A stretch of DNA of 64,000 nucleotides from JBCBAP01 sp038532435 (GCA_038532435.1 JBCBAP010000002.1:62001-126000); one strand, 5' to 3'. Shown: positions 16,043 to 25,481, counted from the stretch's first letter. Notes: a model not told the origin generated them from the letters alone. Program-made: numbers and translations.

Positions 16043-16999
16043 TCAGAGGTTGAGCTGGTAGCTCGCCGCCGTGTAGCGGAACCCGTCGCCTGCTGCCTCC
16101 AGATACCCGACGGACGGGAAGGGCATGTGGTAGCCGACGAAAGGAATGCGATCCGACGCGATCATTCCGAAGAGCGCCTTGCGCGTCGCCGCTGCCGCTT
16201 CCTTGTCCGCATCGAACCGCACATGCCAGTCCGGCCGCTCCAGCGAAAGCACGAAATGGTTCGCCGCATCCGCCGTGAGCATGAGCGACTCCCCTTCGCT
16301 TTCGATATGGTAGGCCATGTGGCCCGGGGTGTGACCGAATGCACCGACCGCCTCGATCCCCGAGACGACGCTGCCGCCCGGGTCGAGGAAGCTCATCATC
16401 TCTGCGACCGGGGCGACATTCGCCTGCACCATGTCGTAGATCCGCTGGCCCGGCGTGCCCACACGGGCCTCGTCGGTCCAGAAGTTGTACTCTGCACTGC
16501 CGGTGACGTAGCGCGCATAGGGGAAGGCCGGCGCACCGTTCTCGAGCACGCCGCCGATATGGTCCGGGTGCATGTGCGTGAGGACCACGATATCGACCTG
16601 GTCCGCGCGATAGCCGGCAGCCTCGATCGCGGCGGCGAGCTGCCCGCGCGCGGGGCGGGCGCCGGCGCCGTTTCCGGTATCAAAAAGGATCAGCTCTGCG
16701 CCGGTGTTGACGAGCGTCGGGGCGAAGGTGAATTCCATGGTCGTGGTCGAAAGGTTGTTCTCCGCCAGCAGAGCCTCAACGTCCGCCACCGACTGGTCCT
16801 GGCCAAAGATCGGCTGCGGCCCTTCCACAGGCACGGCACCGTCGAGCAACGTTGTCACCTCGAACGCGCCTACCTTGAACCGGCGGAAGGTGGGGCGGGC
16901 ATTGCCCAGCATCGGTGCCGCGCCGAGAGCGGGCAGGGCGGGCAGCGAAAGCCCCGCTGAGGCGGTGGCGAGCAGGGCGCGACGGGTGAGAGACGGCAT
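16043..16999 (-). CDS. Tat-exported metallo-beta-lactamase-fold hydrolase
   Basis: A 318-residue protein. I choose the ATG at 16999, which follows GGGAGGAT and gives a twin-arginine signal (LTRRALLATASAGLSLPALP). The MBL zinc motif is LTHMHPDHIGG, with further ligands in GHTPGHMAYH, the aspartate in ADAANH, and the final histidine near VGYHMPFP. The sequence resembles the quorum-quenching-lactonase and methyl-parathion-hydrolase-like branch of the fold, but the natural substrate is unknown. The Tat signal implies export of a folded, metal-loaded enzyme. The gene is co-directional with the following glycosyltransferase across 91 bases. Confidence 0.85.
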   Translation of the reverse strand: MPSLTRRALLATASAGLSLPALPALGAAPMLGNARPTFRRFKVGAFEVTTLLDGAVPVEGPQPIFGQDQSVADVEALLAENNLSTTTMEFTFAPTLVNTGAELILFDTGNGAGARPARGQLAAAIEAAGYRADQVDIVVLTHMHPDHIGGVLENGAPAFPYARYVTGSAEYNFWTDEARVGTPGQRIYDMVQANVAPVAEMMSFLDPGGSVVSGIEAVGAFGHTPGHMAYHIESEGESLMLTADAANHFVLSLERPDWHVRFDADKEAAAATRKALFGMIASDRIPFVGYHMPFPSVGYLEAAGDGFRYTAASYQLNL

Positions 17000-17089
17000 G
17001 GGGGATCCTCCCTTGGATGTGTGTGCCATCCTGGGATGTGGGGTCGGTCTCAAAAAGGTCCAGTCCGCGCAGAGCGTCCGGATTGTTTC

Positions 17090-18991
17090 TCAATCGGATC
17101 CGGTATCCGGCGCGAGCCCATGCTCGGTCTTGTGCCAATGGAATGGCTTCGCAAAGAGCTCCGCCAGTGCCCGGTAGGCCGCAAGCGCACCGAGCGGCCA
17201 GTAGACCGGCAGCGTAAGGATCCAGGGGACGAGCGCCCGTTTCGCGGGCGTGCGCACGGCGATGGCGATGGCGGTGATCATCACGAGCTGTCCCACCGGC
17301 ATGGAGATCCAGAAGAGTGTCCAGAGCGGGCCAGACAGGTCGAGCGTGTCCGTGACCCGGATCCCGAGCAGGCCCAGCATGACAAGCGTCCAGAAGAGCG
17401 GCAGCGCGAGATAGCTCGTCATAGCACCCAGAAACAGCACCTGAAACGTCGCAAACCCGCGGGGTCCAAGATCGGTGAAGAGCTGCCGCGGATCCTGCAT
17501 ATGGGTCATCCAGGTGATCGCGTAGCCCTTCAGCCACCGCGACCGCTGCATGATCCAGTTGCGCATCCGGCAGTTCGCCTCCTCGTGGGTCGTGCTGTCG
17601 ATCATCTCGCACCGGTAGCCGTGGCGGGCGAGGCGCATGCCGAGATCCGCGTCCTCGGTGACATTGTGCGCGTCCCACGCGCCCACCTGATCGAGCGCGT
17701 CCCGCCGGAAGAATACCGAGGTGCCGCCAAGCGGGATCGGCAGGCGCAGTCGGGTCATCCCGGGCAGCAGCACCGCGAACCACACCGCATACTCCATGGC
17801 GAAGCAGCGGGTCAGCCAGTTCTGCCGCGGATTGTAGAAATCGAGCCGGGCTTGCACGCAGGCCAGATCCCGCGGCGCTTCTGACAGGCGCCGCGCCACC
17901 TTTCGCAACTGGTCCGGATCCGGTCGGTCCTCCGCATCATAGATGCCGATGATCCCGCCCTGGCAGAAGTCGAGCGCGTAGTTCATCGCCCGAGGTTTGG
18001 TGCGCAGACTGTCCTCGGGCACGGTGATCACGTCGATCCAGGGGGGCAGGGCGACCCGCGTGAGACTGGCGCGGGTCACGGTGTCGTCGGCCTCGAGCAG
18101 CAGCTTGACCTCCAGGCAATCCCGCGGATAGTCGAGCGCCCGGAGTGCTTCGATCAAGCGATTAAGCACGCGGTCCTCCCGCAGGAGCGGCACGAGGAGG
18201 GAGATCATCGGCAGTTGCCTGTGATCGGCGAGGGCGGTCACACCCGGGGTGCTTGGCCTCGGCGTCGGGTCCCGCCATGCGCCGGTTGCGAGCGCGCTGC
18301 CGCGCAGCAGGGTGGTCGCAAAGTTGGCGACGACGATCCAGACGAGCAGGGCCGTCAGGGCCGCCTGCGGCCAGAACAGGGTAGCGGCGCCGAACAGTAC
18401 CAGCGCCGCCAGCACCATATGCCGGAACCGGGTCAGGCTGTCTGCCCGACAACTTGCCTGCTCCGGACACCGTGTCCGCGCACGGCCCGCGAGGTCCGGT
18501 CCGTGAAGTCGGGTGAGCTCATGCTGGATCGCACGGCTGTCTGCGACCGCGAAGGCGAGCCGCTCGGGCACCGGCCCGATCGCCTCCCGTATCTCCGCGA
18601 TCCGGGACGGGTCCGCAACGGCGATGATGAGGGTGGAGCCAAGCCGGTGCCAGATCACGAATTCCAGATCGAGGCAGACCAGCGGATCGAGGCCCGCGTT
18701 CGCCTCCCAATCCGAGGCCATCTGCGTGAGGTCGACGAGCCCAAGGCCGTGTTGCCTGCTGATCGCCCGCAAGAGCGCCCGTCGGCTGATCCTGCCCTCC
18801 GAGACCAGAAAATCACCGAAGCGGCTGTCGCTGCGGCGCTCGGAATACTCCGCCAGCGCCTGCCGCAGACCGGCCATGGAGAGCGCACCGGACTGCATCA
18901 GCAACTCGCCAAGGCGCAGATGCTGGTCCCCCAACGGGGTCGCCCGCGGCGGCACACGGCCCGCGCCATCGAACTGGTACACGAAACTCAT
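17090..18991 (-). CDS. Membrane glycosyltransferase (GT2) with N-terminal MshEN-like cyclic-di-GMP domain
   Basis: A 633-residue protein. Residues 26-49 and 57-80 form two 24-residue repeats of the MshEN type (RLGELLMQSGALS..., then RFGDFLVSEGRIS...), the motif that binds cyclic di-GMP in T2SSE N-terminal domains. The terminal glutamine of the first repeat is a tyrosine. A hydrophobic pair (about 188-235) then leads into a GT2 catalytic domain with PMISLLVPLLRED, the DXD-like YDAEDRPDPDQL, TEDADLG and QRSRWLKGY (Q-x-x-RW). Several C-terminal membrane segments follow. This architecture resembles NfrB of E. coli with domains in reverse order. It probably makes or exports a polysaccharide in response to cyclic di-GMP. 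The exported sugar is unknown. Confidence 0.85.
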   Translation of the reverse strand: MSFVYQFDGAGRVPPRATPLGDQHLRLGELLMQSGALSMAGLRQALAEYSERRSDSRFGDFLVSEGRISRRALLRAISRQHGLGLVDLTQMASDWEANAGLDPLVCLDLEFVIWHRLGSTLIIAVADPSRIAEIREAIGPVPERLAFAVADSRAIQHELTRLHGPDLAGRARTRCPEQASCRADSLTRFRHMVLAALVLFGAATLFWPQAALTALLVWIVVANFATTLLRGSALATGAWRDPTPRPSTPGVTALADHRQLPMISLLVPLLREDRVLNRLIEALRALDYPRDCLEVKLLLEADDTVTRASLTRVALPPWIDVITVPEDSLRTKPRAMNYALDFCQGGIIGIYDAEDRPDPDQLRKVARRLSEAPRDLACVQARLDFYNPRQNWLTRCFAMEYAVWFAVLLPGMTRLRLPIPLGGTSVFFRRDALDQVGAWDAHNVTEDADLGMRLARHGYRCEMIDSTTHEEANCRMRNWIMQRSRWLKGYAITWMTHMQDPRQLFTDLGPRGFATFQVLFLGAMTSYLALPLFWTLVMLGLLGIRVTDTLDLSGPLWTLFWISMPVGQLVMITAIAIAVRTPAKRALVPWILTLPVYWPLGALAAYRALAELFAKPFHWHKTEHGLAPDTGSD

Positions 18992-19057
18992 CGTCTCCCC
19001 CGGATGTCCTCCGGCAGGATGGCGAGACTTGGTTAATGTAAAATTAACTTGACGAAA

Positions 19058-20218
19058 TCAACTGTCCATTGACGCGACGAAGCGTTCGAAGAGGTAGTAG
19101 CTGTCCTGCGGCCCGGGGCTCGCCTCCGGGTGCTGCTGCACGGAAAAGACCGGGCGGTCCACGATGCGCAGGCCGCAGTTGGACCCGTCAAAAAGGGACA
19201 CATGGGTCTCCTCCACACCGTCCGGCAGGCTCGCGCCATCGACCGCGAAGCCGTGGTTCATCGACGTGATCTCCACCTTGCCCGTCGCGATCTCCTTCAC
19301 CGGATGGTTCACGCCATGGTGCCCGTGGTTCATCTTCAACGTGCGCGCGCCGAGCGCGAGGCCCAGCATTTGGTGCCCGAGGCAAATGCCGAAGACGGGC
19401 AGATCGGTCTTGTCGAGGATGGCCCGGATCATGGGCACGGCGTACTCCCCGGTCGCCGCAGGATCACCCGGACCGTTGGAGAGGAACAGTCCCTCCGGCT
19501 CGTGCGCCATCACGTCTTCAAAGCTCGCCGAGGCGGGCAGGACCGTGACGTCGCATCCGGCGCTGGCGAGGCAGCGCAGAATGTTCCGCTTCGCGCCGTA
19601 GTCGATTGCGACAACACGCTTTCCCGGGGTGGTCCGCTTCGGATATCCGTCCGGCCAGGCCCACCGCATCTCATCCCAGCGGTAGCTCTGCAGGGTCGAG
19701 ACGTCCTTGGCGAGGTCTGCGCCTTCAAGGCCGGGAAACGCCTTCGCCCGTGCCCGTAGGTCCGCAAGATCGAACTCTCCGTCCGGGGCGTGCTGAAGGG
19801 CGACGTGGGGCATGCCCTGGGAGCGGATGGCCCGCGTGAGCCGCCGGGTGTCCACGCCGCCGATGCCGACCCGGTTGCGGGAGTTCATCCAGTCGGACAG
19901 GGTGCTCGCCGCGCGCCAGTTCGACGGTTCGGTCGGGTGCCATTTGACGACCATCCCGAGGGCGGCCGCGTCCGCAGCCTCGTCATCCTCGCCGGTCGTG
20001 CCGGTGTTCCCGATGTGGGGGAAGGTGAAGGTCACGACCTGACCCGCGTAGGACGGATCTGTCATCACTTCCTGATAACCGGTCATCGCGGTGTTGAAGC
20101 ACAACTCCGCCTCGACGATCCCGCTCGCCCCGAACCCTCGCCCGTAAAACACCGTGCCATCTGCAAGAACGAGGGCTGCGGTGGGCCGGTCGGCCCCGGC
20201 GGTGGCGGCGAGCGTCAT
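19058..20218 (-). CDS. carA: Carbamoyl-phosphate synthase, small (glutaminase) subunit CarA
   Basis: CarA hydrolyses glutamine and passes ammonia to CarB, for arginine and pyrimidine synthesis. The 386-residue protein has the N-terminal CPSase domain (ALVLADGTVFYGRGFGASG) and a class I glutamine amidotransferase domain. The nucleophile cysteine is in FGICLGHQMLGLA, and the histidine and glutamate are in QQHPEASPGPQD. The segment FLSNGPGDPAA is also family-typical. No carB lies next to it, so the genes are separate here. The start at 20218 is 177 bases from the divergent yqeY gene; the AT-rich spacer should hold promoters for both. Confidence 0.96.
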   Translation of the reverse strand: MTLAATAGADRPTAALVLADGTVFYGRGFGASGIVEAELCFNTAMTGYQEVMTDPSYAGQVVTFTFPHIGNTGTTGEDDEAADAAALGMVVKWHPTEPSNWRAASTLSDWMNSRNRVGIGGVDTRRLTRAIRSQGMPHVALQHAPDGEFDLADLRARAKAFPGLEGADLAKDVSTLQSYRWDEMRWAWPDGYPKRTTPGKRVVAIDYGAKRNILRCLASAGCDVTVLPASASFEDVMAHEPEGLFLSNGPGDPAATGEYAVPMIRAILDKTDLPVFGICLGHQMLGLALGARTLKMNHGHHGVNHPVKEIATGKVEITSMNHGFAVDGASLPDGVEETHVSLFDGSNCGLRIVDRPVFSVQQHPEASPGPQDSYYLFERFVASMDS

Positions 20219-20395
20219 GCGAGTCCATCCCCTTTTTGAAGCTGCGCGAAGCTAGAGCGCACTCGGCAGCGCGTCAACCCGAACCCTCATAAAATTAACA
20301 AGGAATTACAAAGTGTTAGAAAAAATCCTGCGGTTGAAGCCCGGCTGCCGCGCAGATATAGTGTGCGCCAACCTGAGGCAACCTGAGAGAACCGC

Positions 20396-20851
20396 ATGCT
20401 GCGTGAGCGCATCACAAAGGCCACCAAAGAGGCGATGAAGGCGAAGGAGACCCGGCGCCTGTCGACCCTCCGTCTGATCAGTGCGGCAATCAAGGATCGT
20501 GAGATCGCCGCCCGCGCCGATGACGGTGCCGAAGGGCTGACCGACACGGATATTGTCGGGATCCTGTCCAAGATGATCAAGCAGCGCCGGGACAGTGTCT
20601 CCGCCTACGAGGAGGGGGGCAGGCTGGAGCTTGCCGAGCAGGAACGCGACGAGATAAAGGTGATCGAGGAGTTCCTGCCTAAGAAGCTTTCGGACGCGGA
20701 AGCCGAGAAAGCGATTGCCGAGGCGATTGCTGCGGTGGGCGCGGACTCCGTGCGGGACATGGGCAAGGTCATGGGCATTCTGAAGACCAAATATGCCGGT
20801 CAGATGGATTTCGGCTCTGTCGGCGCCGCAGTGAAGGCGCAGCTCGGCTGA
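20396..20851 (+). CDS. GatB/YqeY domain protein
   Basis: A 151-residue protein of normal YqeY length. It is entirely helical with the family opening (LRERITKATKEAMKAKETRRLSTLRLISAAIKDREI) and the C-terminal tail (DMGKVMGILKTKYAGQMDFGSVGAAVKAQL) shared with the tRNA-binding tail of GatB. A role in tRNA-dependent amidation or tRNA binding is suggested by the fold, but no function is proven. It runs divergently from carA, an arrangement common in alphaproteobacteria, and converges on the MFS gene. Confidence 0.93.
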   Translation: MLRERITKATKEAMKAKETRRLSTLRLISAAIKDREIAARADDGAEGLTDTDIVGILSKMIKQRRDSVSAYEEGGRLELAEQERDEIKVIEEFLPKKLSDAEAEKAIAEAIAAVGADSVRDMGKVMGILKTKYAGQMDFGSVGAAVKAQLG

Positions 20852-20858
20852 GCCTTCT

Positions 20859-22019
20859 CTAGAGGTTCTGCCTGCGCCCAAGACGGGCCAGGCAGATGAG
20901 CGCCAACACGCCAAGTCCGAGAAACGCCATGGGCAGTGACGTGACCTCTGCAATCATGCCCATTGCAACCGGCCCGAACAAAAGCGAGCCATAGCCAAAG
21001 AGGGACAGCGCCGCCATGGCCCGGCCCAGCGACATGTCCCGGCTCCGCCCCGCGGCGGAAAACGCGGTCGGCGCCAGCGGTGCGAAGCCCGTCGCGAAGA
21101 GAACCATCGCCGCGTAGACCCCGAGCGTCGAGTCTGACCAGAACATCAGCGCGCCGCCTGCAAGGATGAACGTGCCCGACGCGATCACCACGCGCCGCGC
21201 GCCGATGCGGGCGACGACGTAGTCACCGGTCAGCCGCAGCACCACCATCACGATGGAAAAGATCGCGAGGGCCGTTGCCCCCTCGCCGAGCGTGCCGGAG
21301 ATACCCTCCACGATGTGGATCCCGGTCCAGTCCAGCACCGCGCCTTCCCCGGCGAAGGCGATCGCGATGATCAGGCAAAGGCCCAGAACGGCCCCGCGGG
21401 GCATGACGAATATCCGGCCGCCGGTGTCCTGGCCGGTGGTCGATGGCACCATGCGGGACATGCAGGCCAGCGCGACGAGCAGCATGAGGGCTGCGACGCC
21501 CGCGAACTGCTCAAGCATGCCGAGGCCCGCGCCCTGCGCCAGGATCAAGGCCCCGCTGCCACAACCGAAACCGACGCTCCACATCCCGTGCATGCGGGAC
21601 ATGGAGGGGGCCGCACGGCGCGCCTCCACCTCCGCGCCATAGACGTTCATCGCCATGTCGAGCGCCCCGCCGATCATGCCGAAGGCGATGAGCGCGGCAC
21701 CGAGGGCGAGCACCGTGTCGGACAGGGCGATCAGAGGCAGCACAAGCGCCATGGCCACCGCGGACCAGGCGGAGAAGCGGGCGGCACCGATCCGGTCGAC
21801 ACTTCTGCCGAGGAGGAGGAAGGCCACGACCGCGCCAATGCCGAGGGTCAGCAGGAGCCCCCCCATCGCTGCCTCGCTGAGGTCGAAGCGCAGCTTCACG
21901 TCCGGAATGCGGGCAGCCCAGGTGCCGAACAGAAAGCCGTTCAGGAAGAAAAGGCCGAGTGCTTCGGCAAATCCGCTGCGTTCAGCGGACCGTGCGGAAG
22001 GCGGTGTCGAGATCGTCAT
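20859..22019 (-). CDS. MFS transporter, YbjJ-like
   Basis: A 386-residue transporter with about twelve hydrophobic segments. The opening (FFLNGFLFGTWAARIPDVKLRFDLSEAAMGGLLL) and the loop LLLGRSVDRIGAARF match the YbjJ-type MFS group. Substrate is unknown. Its start at 22019 lies 38 bases inside the end of the DUF2244 gene. A start within the overlap is accepted because no later ATG/GTG retains the first membrane helix. The gene is last in the ctaD-DUF2244-MFS minus-strand run. Confidence 0.85.
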   Translation of the reverse strand: MTISTPPSARSAERSGFAEALGLFFLNGFLFGTWAARIPDVKLRFDLSEAAMGGLLLTLGIGAVVAFLLLGRSVDRIGAARFSAWSAVAMALVLPLIALSDTVLALGAALIAFGMIGGALDMAMNVYGAEVEARRAAPSMSRMHGMWSVGFGCGSGALILAQGAGLGMLEQFAGVAALMLLVALACMSRMVPSTTGQDTGGRIFVMPRGAVLGLCLIIAIAFAGEGAVLDWTGIHIVEGISGTLGEGATALAIFSIVMVVLRLTGDYVVARIGARRVVIASGTFILAGGALMFWSDSTLGVYAAMVLFATGFAPLAPTAFSAAGRSRDMSLGRAMAALSLFGYGSLLFGPVAMGMIAEVTSLPMAFLGLGVLALICLARLGRRQNL

Positions 22020-22533
22020 GGAGCACTTCCCGTTCTTCAGGGCTCAGAAACGCGCCAAGTTCGATCTCGCGCCCGTTTCCCTTTAGAGTCAGGTATCGCT
22101 CAATGCGGGCATTGTCATGCAGTTTCAACTCGACCCAGAACGGGTTTGCGAACCAGCGTTTCCGGCTGCCGTCCCGTTCGGTCCGCTCCACGGTAATGAG
22201 GTCGGGCCAGAGCTTGACCACCTCGTTCAGGTTGGCGTCCCGGTAGTTGCGCATGACAAAGGCGTAAAAGATCCAGAGCGTGCCGCCTAGGAACGGAAGC
22301 AGGGCCCAACCGACAGGTGTGCCGAGGAACGGGATCAGCGGGATTGCGAGCCCGACGAACAGCAGGCCCATCATCCATGTGAAGCCCGACGTCGTCATGG
22401 ACCGGTGCGGCCAGAGCACGATGGTCTCTGCCGGGGGGTCGCTGCGCGTGAAAGGATCCGCGTCGCGTCCCCAAACGCAGGAGGCCGGAGGTTTCCCCCC
22501 GGCCCCGTTATGTGTCTCAGACCTGAGAGGCAT
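21982..22533 (-). CDS. DUF2244 membrane protein, adjacent to ctaD
   Basis: A 183-residue protein that starts with ATG at 22533, one base after the ctaD stop codon. Two hydrophobic segments (SGFTWMMGLLFVGLAIPLIPFLG and VGWALLPFLGGTLWIFYAFV, about 45-85) are followed by a soluble part with the DUF2244 core (DLITVERTERDGSRKRWFANPFWVELK). The family is often found beside cytochrome oxidase genes in alphaproteobacteria and is thought to serve them, though no biochemical role is known. The immediate coupling to ctaD supports that. Confidence 0.85.
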   Translation of the reverse strand: MPLRSETHNGAGGKPPASCVWGRDADPFTRSDPPAETIVLWPHRSMTTSGFTWMMGLLFVGLAIPLIPFLGTPVGWALLPFLGGTLWIFYAFVMRNYRDANLNEVVKLWPDLITVERTERDGSRKRWFANPFWVELKLHDNARIERYLTLKGNGREIELGAFLSPEEREVLHDDLDTAFRTVR

Positions 22534-22534
22534 G

Positions 22535-24241
22535 TCAGTGCGCGTCTTTGCGCCATTCCTCGTGGGTCGGATAGTGCGGGGCGGTATCCCACATGTCGCG
22601 CGTCGGGAGCTGTTCGAACGTGTGCTCCGGCGGCGGGTTGGGCAGGGTCCACTCCAGCGTCGGGTCGGTGCCCTCACCCCAGTACTTCGGATCCTCGACC
22701 TTCTTCCCGTAGCGCAGGGCGTGGAAGATGATGAAGAAGAAGAAGAGGAACGATGCGAAGGCAAGGAACGCGCCCAATGAGCTGATGTAGTTCCAGTAGG
22801 CGAACTGCTCGGGGTAGTCGATGTACCGGCGCGGCATGCCCTGGCGACCCAGGAAGTGCTGCGGGAAGAACGTGATGTTCGCCCCGATGAACATCATCCA
22901 GAAATGGATCTTGCCCCAGGTCTCGTTGTACTCCCGGCCCGTCATCTTCGTGAACCAGTAGTAAATCCCGGCGAAGATGCAGAACACCGCACCGAGCGAC
23001 ATCACGTAGTGGAAGTGCGCCACCACGTAGTAGGTGTCGTGGTAGGCCCGGTCCACCGCCGCCTGGCTCAGGACCACGCCGGTCACGCCGCCGACGGTGA
23101 AGAGAAACAGGAAGCCGATCGCCCAGAGCATCGGCGTCTTGAACTCAAGCGAGCCGCCCCACATCGTCGCGATCCAGGAGAAGATCTTGACGCCCGTGGG
23201 CACCGCGATCACCATCGTCGCGAGCATGAAGTAGGACTGCTGAGTCAGGCTCATGCCGACCGTATACATGTGGTGCGCCCACACGACGAAGCCGAGAACA
23301 CCGATCGCCACCATCGCGAAAACCATCGGCATGTAGCCGAAGATCGGCTTCTTGGAGAAGGTCGCGATCACATGGGAAATGATACCGAAGCCCGGCACGA
23401 TCACGATGTAGACCTCCGGATGGCCGAAGAACCACAGCAGATGCTGATAGAGCACCGGATCGCCGCCACCTTCCGCCTGGAAGAACGCGGTGCCGAAGTT
23501 CCGGTCCGTCAGCAGCATCGTGATGGCGCCCGCCAGCACCGGCAGCGCGAGCAGGATCAGGAGCGCGGTGACAAAGATCGACCAGGCGAACAGCGGCACC
23601 TTGAAGAGCGTCATGCCCGGTGCGCGCATGTTCAGGAAGGTCGTGATAATGTTGATGGCCCCGAGGATCGAGGACGCACCGGACAGGTGCACTGCAAAGA
23701 TGGCGAGATCCGTCGAGATACCCTGTTCCGACGTGGACAATGGCGCGTAAAGCACCCAGCCGATACCCGAGCCGAGCTGACCGTTGCCGCCCGGCGCAAT
23801 CGTGGACGCGACCGCAAGGGAAGAGCCCGCGACGAACAGCCAGAAGCTCAGGTTGTTCATCCGCGGGAACGCCATGTCCGGCGCGCCGATCATCAGCGGC
23901 ATGAAATAGTTGCCAAATCCGCCGAAAAGCGCGGGGATCACGACGAAGAACATCATCAGGATGCCGTGGGCCGTGATCAGCACGTTCCACAGGTGCCCGT
24001 TCGGATCCGCACAATCGCCATCGGCGAAGAAGCGGGCGCCCTCCATGCACATGTATTGCACGCCGGGCTCCATCAGCTCCATCCGCATGTAGACGGTGAA
24101 GGCGACGGAGATGAACCCCAGCAGCGCCGAGGTGATCAGGTAGAGGATCCCGATATCCTTGTGGTTCGTCGACATGAACCAGCGGGTGAAGAAGCTCCGC
24201 TCGTCATGGCCGTGTTCGGCGTGGAGGGCTGCGTCTGCCAT
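22535..24241 (-). CDS. ctaD: aa3-type cytochrome c oxidase subunit I (CtaD)
   Basis: The catalytic subunit of a heme-copper oxidase that reduces oxygen to water and pumps protons, with twelve membrane helices. The start ATG at 24241 is preceded by AGGAGACC; ten upstream in-frame codons are ignored. Signature residues are TNHKDIGILYL, GHPEVYIVIVPGFG (the Cu-B histidine and cross-linked tyrosine motif), FVVWAHHMYTVG (histidines) and AHFHYVMSLG (heme a and a3 ligands). The EAHG/NYF region GGFGNYFMPLMIGAPDMAFPRMN is the A-type family. Other subunit genes are not adjacent. The DUF2244 gene follows immediately. Confidence 0.97.
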   Translation of the reverse strand: MADAALHAEHGHDERSFFTRWFMSTNHKDIGILYLITSALLGFISVAFTVYMRMELMEPGVQYMCMEGARFFADGDCADPNGHLWNVLITAHGILMMFFVVIPALFGGFGNYFMPLMIGAPDMAFPRMNNLSFWLFVAGSSLAVASTIAPGGNGQLGSGIGWVLYAPLSTSEQGISTDLAIFAVHLSGASSILGAINIITTFLNMRAPGMTLFKVPLFAWSIFVTALLILLALPVLAGAITMLLTDRNFGTAFFQAEGGGDPVLYQHLLWFFGHPEVYIVIVPGFGIISHVIATFSKKPIFGYMPMVFAMVAIGVLGFVVWAHHMYTVGMSLTQQSYFMLATMVIAVPTGVKIFSWIATMWGGSLEFKTPMLWAIGFLFLFTVGGVTGVVLSQAAVDRAYHDTYYVVAHFHYVMSLGAVFCIFAGIYYWFTKMTGREYNETWGKIHFWMMFIGANITFFPQHFLGRQGMPRRYIDYPEQFAYWNYISSLGAFLAFASFLFFFFIIFHALRYGKKVEDPKYWGEGTDPTLEWTLPNPPPEHTFEQLPTRDMWDTAPHYPTHEEWRKDAH

Positions 24242-24458
24242 CAAGGTCTCCTGAACGTTGCCAAGGCACACCGAATCCCGGCATGCACAGGTATTCTGTT
24301 GCTACTCCCGGCCTACCCCCGATGACTGCGAAGCTCAACAGTCACAGCGCCGTGAGAGGTGCGACCTGTTTACGCGACCGGCGTGGACAGGTCCTTAAGA
24401 CGAAGATTACCGCTAAAAGTCCCGTTCGGCAACGAACAGGAGCTTCCAACAGGCGGGA

Positions 24459-25139
24459 TCAACACCCGAAATCGGCACGCTGCGGACTGTCCCCGAACAC
24501 TCGGGAGAATGTGGAGAGCAGCGCGAGGTCCAGATCCTCCATCGTGACCGGCAGGCCAAGGTCCACGAGGCTGGTAACGCCGTATCCCTGAATCCCGCAC
24601 GGCACGATCCCGTCGAAATGGCTCAGATCCGGATCGTGGTTGATGGAGATCCCGTGGAAACTGACCCATTTGCGCAAGCGTAACCCGATCGCGGCGATTT
24701 TGTCCTCCGCGGGGCTGCCATCGGGCAGGCGGGGCTGGTCGGGACGCGCGACCCAGACGCCGACACGACCTTCGCGCCGCTCTCCGGTGACGTTGAATTC
24801 GGCGAGCGTCAGGATCACCCAATCCTCCAACTGCCGGACGAAAGCGCGCAGGTCTCGCCCGCGGACAGTCAGGTCTAGCATCGCGTAGGCGACGCGCTGG
24901 CCCGGCCCGTGATAGGTGTATTCGCCGCCCCGCCGCGCCTCGAAGACCGGAAACCGGTCCGGCTCCAGCAAATCCGCGGGTTTGGCGGACGTGCCGGCAG
25001 TGTAGAGCGGCGGATGCTCCAGCATCCACAGAAGCTCGGGCGCCTCTCCCGCGCGGATCGCCTCCACCCGCGCCTCCATCTGCGAGAGCGCGTGCGGATA
25101 GGACACAAGCCCGTCGCTATGCCAGAGATCGACCGCCAT
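24459..25139 (-). CDS. lipB: Octanoyl transferase LipB
   Basis: LipB moves an octanoyl group from acyl carrier protein to the lipoyl domains of 2-oxo-acid dehydrogenases, the first lipoate step. The 226-residue protein shows the active-site cysteine in GIVPCGIQGYGVTS, the catalytic lysine in EDKIAAIGLRLRKWVSFHG, and the GGEYTYHGPGQ substrate loop. The start ATG at 25139 is used with no better alternative. The end lies 217 bases from ctaD; that spacer contains no recognisable gene. Confidence 0.95.
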   Translation of the reverse strand: MAVDLWHSDGLVSYPHALSQMEARVEAIRAGEAPELLWMLEHPPLYTAGTSAKPADLLEPDRFPVFEARRGGEYTYHGPGQRVAYAMLDLTVRGRDLRAFVRQLEDWVILTLAEFNVTGERREGRVGVWVARPDQPRLPDGSPAEDKIAAIGLRLRKWVSFHGISINHDPDLSHFDGIVPCGIQGYGVTSLVDLGLPVTMEDLDLALLSTFSRVFGDSPQRADFGC

Positions 25140-25313
25140 GCCCCCCTATGCGCGCCCCGCGCCCGGTTTGGCAAGGGCCGGTGCGGCACCTCCAGGCATC
25201 CGCGCCGGACGGGACGCACACCACCTGACTAACGTCAGGACCTATTTGCCCAAACCTGCAATTTGGCTCTTGCACACGGCAAAGACCCCTTGCTATACGC
25301 CGCCCACTGGATC

Positions 25314-25400
25314 GCGGTCGTGGCGGAATTGGTAGACGCGCAGCGTTGAGGTCGCTGTGGGGTAACTCCCGTGGAAGTTCGAGTCTTCTCGACCGCACCA
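25314..25400 (+). tRNA. tRNA-Leu (anticodon GAG)
   Basis: A complete 87-base tRNA. The acceptor stem GCGGTCG (25314-25320) pairs exactly with CGACCGC (25390-25396), followed by A and an encoded CCA. The D region TGGCGGAATTGGTAGACGCG is leucine-type, the anticodon stem CAGCG/CGCTG encloses the loop TTGAGGT (anticodon GAG, reading CUC and CUU), and a long variable arm and GTTCGAGTC T-loop follow. The class II long variable arm confirms leucine. Confidence 0.97.
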
Positions 25401-25408
25401 GCAAAAAC

Positions 25409-25424
25409 AGGGCTCCACTGCCCT
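25409..25424 (+). terminator. Possible terminator of tRNA-Leu
   Basis: AGGGC and GCCCT form a 5-bp stem with a 6-base loop eight bases after the tRNA CCA end. Only a pyrimidine-rich tract (TTGTCTCTTC) follows, so the signal is weak. The downstream MFS gene is on the minus strand, so its transcript would converge on this point. Confidence 0.35.
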
Positions 25425-25481
25425 TGTCTCTTCACAAGACGCCAGAAGATATCGCGGCTCGTGCAACGGCATGTGATCTGT

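Noticed and set aside
22856..24325. 489-residue plus-strand frame antisense to ctaD
   Set aside because: Histidine, arginine and aspartate-rich shadow of the cytochrome oxidase gene; the minus frame is a certain gene.
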